The notes under the pieces are model-generated. The model was given only the letters and a program-made list of their open reading frames with translations, was not told where the DNA came from and ran no database searches. From Dehalococcoidales bacterium (GTDB lineage Bacteria > Chloroflexota > Dehalococcoidia > Dehalococcoidales > RBG-16-60-22): a DNA stretch of 17,175 bases. Positions 13,846 through 17,175 of this stretch are shown here, piece by piece. The stretch lies in the NCBI GenBank assembly GCA_030603605.1, contig JAUVXN010000020.1, positions 1 through 17,175 on the forward strand. The letters are read 5' to 3'. The stretch's first letter is position 1; every line of letters begins with the position of its first letter. Both the position numbers and the translations under genes were made by a program.

Positions 13846-13937
13846 TATTTCCAATTAGGAGAAGATCTACGTATACACAAAGTCATGCCGACAGATTAGC
13901 AGGCACAGATACAACATTTATTACTAACGAGGAAGAA

Positions 13938-14018
13938 GGAATCCTTCGCGAAAGATTCCAAGTATTAATTCAGGAGCCGCGATGTACGGCTCGCACGTGG
14001 AAGGGGCTGGGATGCCCC
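13938..14018. other. Three consecutive hairpin-forming repeats beside the insertion sequence
   Basis: GGAATC (13938-13943) pairs with GATTCC (13954-13959). GAGCCG (13974-13979) pairs with CGGCTC (13987-13992). GGGGC (14003-14007) pairs with GCCCC (14014-14018). The three stems are perfect and evenly spaced, ending just outside the left inverted repeat. They could be a structured RNA, the remains of an older element or a target region favoured by the insertion sequence. Confidence 0.4.
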
Positions 14019-14025
14019 CATTATT

Positions 14026-14053
14026 AGTACCACCTACAATGAGAGACTTCCTG
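14026..14053. repeat. Left terminal inverted repeat of the IS3-family element
   Basis: This is the end beyond the orfB stop. It matches the reverse complement of the other terminus at CCACCT, AATG, GAGACT and CCTG, with a one-base gap. Confidence 0.7.
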
Positions 14054-14921
14054 CCTTCACCACTGGTTGTTTGAGATCTTTTACCTGGTTCTTTTTATAA
14101 TATCTTCTCACAAACTCTGCCGGTGTCAGGTAACCCAGTGAGCTGTGTGGACGGTAGTTATTGTACTCCTGCCTAAAGGCTTCCACAATAGCCTGTGCCT
14201 CCTTCCCGTTCCGGAAAACCTCACGATTTAAACATTCATCCCTTAGCTTATCATTGAAGCTCTCAATATAGCCATTCTCCCATGGGCTGCCAGGCTTAAT
14301 GAACAATGTCTGACACCCAGAGTTCTCTAGCCATCGGCAGACAGCCCTGGAGACAAACTCAGGCCCATTATCACTACGGATGTACTTCGGCACTCCCCTG
14401 GTTAGGAATAGCCACTCCAGTACTTCAATGACTGCTGAGGCTGGTATTGAAGGCTTAACCCTGATAGCCAGGCATTCCCGGGTGTACTCGTCGATGATGA
14501 CCAGAATCCGTAGCTTCCCACCGCGCTCGGTCCTATCTTCAACAAAGTCATAGCTCCAGACATGATTGGGATACTCCGCTTTATTCACTATTTCTCCTGT
14601 CGGTCCTATTCTACGTCTCTTCGGCCTTCTCCGTGGTAATCCCAGTCCTTCCGACTTCCAGATACGATGGACCCGCTTCTTATTCACTCTAAAGCCCTCT
14701 CGCCGCAATAACACCGTAATCCGGCGGTACCCATACCGGCTGTGACGAATTGCCAGCCCATGTATCTTCCTTACTAGCTTGGCTTCATCTCTCCGCCGTC
14801 TGATGATATATCTCACCAGAGACCTGGATAGCCCCACAACAGCACAGGCTCTTCGCTGGGAGCTTCTGCTTTGTTTTACCAGATACTTCACTGCAGACCG
14901 CAGAGCGAGAGGGCTTACCAT
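14034..14921 (-). CDS. IS3-family transposase OrfB (DDE integrase)
   Basis: This is the catalytic part of the transposase, 295 residues. An N-terminal HTH_21-like segment spans about 20-95. The rve integrase core has D125 (WSYDF), D184 (RSDNGPEF) and E220 (NGYIESFNDKLRDECL), with 35 residues between the second and third, exactly the DD(35)E spacing of IS3 elements. The C-terminal YNNYRPHSSLGYLTPAEF block is typical. The frame lies in -1 relative to orfA and overlaps it by 7 bp. It is normally made as an OrfAB fusion by frameshifting at the A7 tract, although an ATG is present at the overlap. The wording of the motifs is closest to the IS407/IS2-like part of the family, but the subgroup is not certain. 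Confidence 0.95.
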   Translation of the reverse strand: MVSPLALRSAVKYLVKQSRSSQRRACAVVGLSRSLVRYIIRRRRDEAKLVRKIHGLAIRHSRYGYRRITVLLRREGFRVNKKRVHRIWKSEGLGLPRRRPKRRRIGPTGEIVNKAEYPNHVWSYDFVEDRTERGGKLRILVIIDEYTRECLAIRVKPSIPASAVIEVLEWLFLTRGVPKYIRSDNGPEFVSRAVCRWLENSGCQTLFIKPGSPWENGYIESFNDKLRDECLNREVFRNGKEAQAIVEAFRQEYNNYRPHSSLGYLTPAEFVRRYYKKNQVKDLKQPVVKAGSLSL

Positions 14922-15181
14922 TTTTTTGAGTTGATTTCCTTAAGTAGCTCATTATCCAGTGCCTGTTGTGCTATTATTCGCTTCAGCCTGGCGTTCTCCT
15001 CTTCCAGCGCCTTCAAGCGTTTGAGCTCAGAAAGGATCACCCCACCATACTTGCTCTTCCAGCGATGGATGGTGGCTGGGGAAACCCCATGCTCCCGGGC
15101 AGCGTTAACCAAGGGCATCCCCGATTCAACTTCCTTGAGGATACGAAATACCTGTGCCTCCGAATACCTCCTTGTTTTCAC
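14915..15181 (-). CDS. IS3-family transposase OrfA (HTH, leucine-zipper)
   Basis: This 88-residue DNA-binding subunit has an HTH_Tnp_1 domain (about 6-50, including AAREHGVSPATIHRWKSKYG). A coiled-coil follows (about 52-80, EEENARLKRIIAQQALDNEL), which in this family mediates oligomerisation. It ends in the A7 slippery run and TAA at 14917-14915. The ATG at 15181 is preceded by an AGGAGG-like stretch. Together with OrfB it forms the transposase and also acts as a binding regulator of the inverted repeats. Confidence 0.93.
   Translation of the reverse strand: MKTRRYSEAQVFRILKEVESGMPLVNAAREHGVSPATIHRWKSKYGGVILSELKRLKALEEENARLKRIIAQQALDNELLKEINSKKW
14921..14927 (-). promoter_or_regulatory. Programmed -1 frameshift site A AAA AAA
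   Basis: On the minus strand seven A occupy the heptamer position in the orfA frame (tcA AAA AAA), 4 bases before the orfA stop codon. A -1 slip there enters the orfB frame exactly. The sequence matches the slippery heptamers known to make OrfAB fusions in IS3 elements. No downstream stimulatory structure was checked. Confidence 0.7.
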
Positions 15182-15204
15182 GATTACCTCCTGTATTTAT
15201 TCTA

Positions 15205-15231
15205 CAGGAGTCTCGCATTAAAGGTGGACCT
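15205..15231. repeat. Right terminal inverted repeat of the IS3-family element
   Basis: This is the end on the orfA side, beginning 24 bases upstream of the orfA start. It is the partner of 14026-14053 and is followed by ATT. Confidence 0.7.
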
Positions 15232-15632
15232 ATTTTCGGGGGGCAGGCCAAGTATAGAAGTCCGATATTCTATCAACACAGCCCAGTTACCTTCGATAAC
15301 TATCCAATCCGGCCCTCGCCTATGTTCCTTCCAATATTTGGGTTCAAAATATAGATGAGATAGCATACTTCACAATCTAGTAGAAAGTGACACGGAATAG
15401 CCAACAAAAGGGCGGTTTGTTGGGTCATACTCTGATGAACTGTGCAGATCGGGAACGGTTTTTTCTCAGCAAATCCTGAGGTCACTCCTTGACACAAATT
15501 CTATTCAGCTACACACCGCATCATTTGCTAGCTGCCTTTGCTTATCTATGACATAGGATAAGCCGGCGGTTTGAGGATTGCCTCTAACCTGCCCCACATA
15601 GACACAACTGCCGCAATAGAATGACAAAAGAC
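15232..15632. other. Intergenic region without a recognisable gene
   Basis: A 65-codon minus-strand frame (15300-15497) lacks a ribosome binding site and family resemblance and is best ignored. I see no RNA gene or strong hairpin. The promoter of padR starts just after the region. Confidence 0.5.
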
Positions 15633-15661
15633 TTGACAAAGGATATGATAAGTATTACAAT
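15633..15661 (+). promoter_or_regulatory. Near-consensus promoter of the padR gene
   Basis: TTGACA (15633-15638), 17 bases, TACAAT (15656-15661). This is one of the best sigma-70-type promoters in the window. It lies 52 bases before the ATG at 15714. Confidence 0.8.
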
Positions 15662-15663
15662 AT

Positions 15664-15696
15664 ATAGTAGTGCAATAGATAGTAGCACAATACTAT
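15664..15696. promoter_or_regulatory. Operator-like repeats over the padR transcription start
   Basis: A 13-base motif occurs twice in direct orientation (ATAGTAGTGCAAT 15664-15676, ATAGTAGCACAAT 15679-15691). The second copy also forms ATAGTA / TACTAT arms (15679-15684, 15691-15696). The repeats cover the expected transcription start. This is where PadR-family regulators bind to repress their own gene. Autoregulation is inferred. Confidence 0.6.
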
Positions 15697-15713
15697 AGAG
15701 GGGTGAGGTAAAA

Positions 15714-16061
15714 ATGGCATACGTTCAGCAGCTATTAAAGGGACTTATAGACCCCATTTTGTTGTCGGTGATTAGTGAGCTGCCCATGTATGGCTACCAG
15801 ATTGCCAAGGAGCTGGAGCAGAGAACTGAAGGCTATCTCAGGCTTAAGGCAGGCACCGTTTATCCGGCACTGATGCGCCTGGAGAAGAAAGGACTGCTTA
15901 GCTCTAGATGGGAGCAGACCACCGAGCGGCAAGGTAGGAGGTATTACCAGATAACAGAGCAAGGGCGCCAATTTCTGGCTAGCAGGTCAGGTGACTGGCG
16001 CCGCTTCTCTACTGTGATTAATAGATTCATGCGGGCAGCTAGTTCTTATAGGAAGGCTTAG
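15714..16061 (+). CDS. PadR-family transcriptional regulator
   Basis: This 115-residue winged-helix repressor is of PadR type (short, subfamily-2-like). The N-terminal segment DPILLSVISELPMYGYQIAKELEQ and the recognition region LKAGTVYPALMRLEKKGLLSSRW are clear family marks, followed by the wing (RQGRRYYQITEQGRQFLA). A short C-terminal helix serves for dimerisation. PadR regulators release DNA on binding small aromatic or other ligands, but the effector here is unknown. GGTGAGG precedes the ATG. A strong promoter and repeated operator-like boxes lie directly upstream. It is 48 bp before degV on the same strand, so it may control the degV and plsY genes as well as itself. Confidence 0.93.
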   Translation: MAYVQQLLKGLIDPILLSVISELPMYGYQIAKELEQRTEGYLRLKAGTVYPALMRLEKKGLLSSRWEQTTERQGRRYYQITEQGRQFLASRSGDWRRFSTVINRFMRAASSYRKA

Positions 16062-16109
16062 CTATGAATACGGTGGCTAGATATGCCGCAAGGAAGGAGG
16101 TAGAAAGAT

Positions 16110-16967
16110 ATGGCTGAAGTTAAGATAGTTGCTGATAGCTCTGTCTGTTTGCCTAGGGAGTTGATAGAGAAGTATGGCATTCTGCTGGTGCCGGAGAAAA
16201 TAATCTTTGGGGACAGGGTTTATCGAGACGGCATGGACTTAGACCCTCGCGAGTTCTACACCATGCTGCAACAGGCGAAAGAGCTTCCTACCACCTCAGC
16301 CCCCTCACCTGAAGATTTTGCTGATGCTTACCAGAGGGCAATCAAGGACGCAGACAGCATAATTTGCATTCTGGTAACCTCGGGGTTCAGCAGTATGGGA
16401 CTAAAATCGTCATTAATAGCTAGGGAATCCTTCCCAAAAGTGCCAATAGAAGTAATTGACTCCCGAACCGCAGTAGGGGCTTACGGGTTTGTAGTTCTGG
16501 CGGCAGCACGTGCCGCCGCTGAGAGTAAACCTCCACCTGAAGTGGTTAAGGCAGCGGAGGACATGAAGGAGCGAGTCAACATGATAGCCACGCTGGATAC
16601 CCTGAAATATCTAGAAAAGGGAGGGCGCATCGGCAAGGCGGCTTGCTGGGCGGGTAGCCTGCTCAGTATTAAACCCATCATAGAAGTTCCTACTTCCAGT
16701 GGCGTTGTGGAGCCTCTCGAGCGAGTCAGAACCAGACAGAGGGCACTGAAGCGATTACTGGAGATTGTGGAAGAAAGAGCAGGCACAGGACACCCTATAC
16801 ATGTGAGCATTGACCATGCTAATGTGCCTGATGATGCAAACTGGCTCAAGACTCAAGTGTCCTCCCATTTTAACTGTAACGAGATTTATATAAACGACTG
16901 GGCTCCGGTTGCCGGAGTACACTGCGGGCCTGGCGTGATAGGACTTTCTTTCTATGCTGACAACTGA
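16110..16967 (+). CDS. DegV-family fatty-acid-binding protein
   Basis: This 285-residue protein of the DegV (FakB) family has the usual length. The N-terminal half has the DSSVCLP opening at 9-15, TTSAPSPEDF (61-70) and the loop TSGFSSMG (90-97) that in FakB proteins holds the fatty-acid carboxylate. DSRTAVGAYG (117-126) and the later DTLKYLEKGGRIG and LSIKPIIEV blocks are also family-specific. DegV/FakB proteins deliver a bound fatty acid to the kinase FakA, which makes acyl-phosphate. The downstream plsY uses acyl-phosphate, so the pair makes metabolic sense. No FakA is in the window. The ribosome binding site AAGGAGG precedes ATG 16110. It is the middle gene of a likely padR-degV-plsY unit. 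Confidence 0.93.
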   Translation: MAEVKIVADSSVCLPRELIEKYGILLVPEKIIFGDRVYRDGMDLDPREFYTMLQQAKELPTTSAPSPEDFADAYQRAIKDADSIICILVTSGFSSMGLKSSLIARESFPKVPIEVIDSRTAVGAYGFVVLAAARAAAESKPPPEVVKAAEDMKERVNMIATLDTLKYLEKGGRIGKAACWAGSLLSIKPIIEVPTSSGVVEPLERVRTRQRALKRLLEIVEERAGTGHPIHVSIDHANVPDDANWLKTQVSSHFNCNEIYINDWAPVAGVHCGPGVIGLSFYADN

Positions 16968-17004
16968 TATGTGTTATGCGTGCCTCATTGTCTTGGCTGA
17001 GAGG

Positions 17005-17020
17005 TAATAAGGGGTTATTA
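17005..17020 (+). promoter_or_regulatory. Hairpin carrying the plsY ribosome binding site in its loop
   Basis: TAATAA (17005-17010) and TTATTA (17015-17020) enclose GGGG, which together with the preceding A residues is the only Shine-Dalgarno candidate before the plsY ATG at 17025. The stem is AT-only and weak, so the effect on translation, if any, would be small. Confidence 0.3.
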
Positions 17021-17024
17021 CGAA

Positions 17025-17175
17025 ATGATACTCGATGCGATTATAGCTGTAATTATTGGTTACCTGCTGGGCTCCATCCCCTTTGCCTATATTGCCGGTC
17101 GGCTTAGAAAAGGGGTTGATGTTCGGCAAATCGGCGGTGGCAATATGGGTGCCCTAAACACCATGCGGGAAATAG
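17025..17175 (+). CDS. plsY: PlsY glycerol-3-phosphate acyltransferase (partial, N-terminal 50 residues)
   Basis: The sequence starts at ATG 17025 and leaves the window still open. The first 50 residues show a transmembrane helix ([20 protein letters not shown]) followed by [17 protein letters not shown]. This is the PlsY pattern (GSIPFAY, then D-x-R-x-x-GSGNxGxxN) with Gly in place of the usual Ser and a Met for Pro. PlsY is a membrane enzyme that transfers the acyl group of acyl-phosphate to glycerol-3-phosphate, the first step of phospholipid synthesis in most bacteria. It lies 57 bp after degV on the same strand. The unusual GGGN loop is seen here; whether it affects activity is unknown. 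Confidence 0.88.
   Translation, partial: MILDAIIAVIIGYLLGSIPFAYIAGRLRKGVDVRQIGGGNMGALNTMREI

Larger units (their letters stand above)
14026..15231 (-). mobile_element. Complete IS3-family insertion sequence
   Basis: The element is about 1.2 kb with orfA and orfB on the minus strand in the usual IS3 layout. Imperfect terminal inverted repeats of about 27 bp share CCACCT, AATG, GAGACT and CCTG, at 14026-14053 and 15205-15231. The triplet ATT flanks both ends (14023-14025 and 15232-15234), a possible 3-bp target duplication. Both reading frames and the catalytic triad are intact, so it may still be active. The exact outermost base is uncertain by one or two positions. Confidence 0.85.

Noticed and set aside
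13960..14020. Group II intron domain V remnant
   Set aside because: GAGCCG...CGGCTC recalls domain V ends, but the central stem and GAAA tetraloop are missing and no intron-encoded protein is near.
15300..15497. 65-codon minus-strand frame between the insertion sequence and padR
   Set aside because: No ribosome binding site and no recognisable domain; stop-poor by chance.
1..17175. CRISPR array, rRNA or intact tRNA genes
   Set aside because: No regularly spaced repeats of 24 to 40 bp and no rRNA motifs. Only partial tRNA ends were found.

Overview
The window reads as a bacterial chromosome segment of intermediate GC. Gene content (a multidomain NADH/NADPH oxidoreductase operon, a NarL-type two-component pair, a stand-alone Lrp/AsnC ligand-binding domain, a zf-TFIIB protein next to a beta-CASP metallo-beta-lactamase, PadR, DegV and a PlsY with a GGGN-type motif) suggests an anaerobe, possibly Chloroflexota/Dehalococcoidia. 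That placement is an inference from gene families and not a demonstrated taxonomy.

Layout. 1-87 may be the tail of an unidentified gene. 542-2715 (minus) is a response regulator followed by its histidine kinase. A 267-bp divergent region separates it from a plus-strand cluster: an Lrp/AsnC RAM-domain protein (2983), a NuoE/HydC-like subunit (3348), a NuoF/HydB-like subunit with an added C-terminal 2x[4Fe-4S] domain (3863), and a 1234-residue fusion (5659, TTG start). The fusion joins a NuoG-like ferredoxin, a GltD/NfnB-like FAD-NADPH module, 4Fe-4S modules and a formate-dehydrogenase/NuoG-like molybdopterin fold. The fold seems to lack the catalytic Cys/Sec and the C-terminal cofactor-binding domain. 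The three enzyme subunits look like an electron-bifurcating transhydrogenase related to the Sporomusa-type Nfn (StnABC).

9364-11387 is a degenerate accessory zone. It holds one small membrane protein with its own promoter and ribosome binding site, a decayed fragment of a branched-chain amino acid ABC permease, and several 3'-end fragments of tRNA genes (two Met-type, one Lys, perhaps one Gly), all on the minus strand and none with a recognisable 5' half. This is what repeated integration into and excision from tRNA genes would leave.

11388-13741 (minus) carries a beta-CASP metallo-beta-lactamase, a zinc-ribbon protein and a universal stress protein. A 14/16 matching motif lies upstream of both transcription units. 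14026-15231 is a complete IS3-family insertion sequence with inverted repeats, a possible 3-bp target duplication and an A7 frameshift site between orfA and orfB.

15633-17175 (plus) holds a PadR regulator behind a near-consensus promoter with a repeated operator-like motif, then DegV (fatty-acid-binding) and the start of PlsY. The last two suggest a lipid-acyl supply role.
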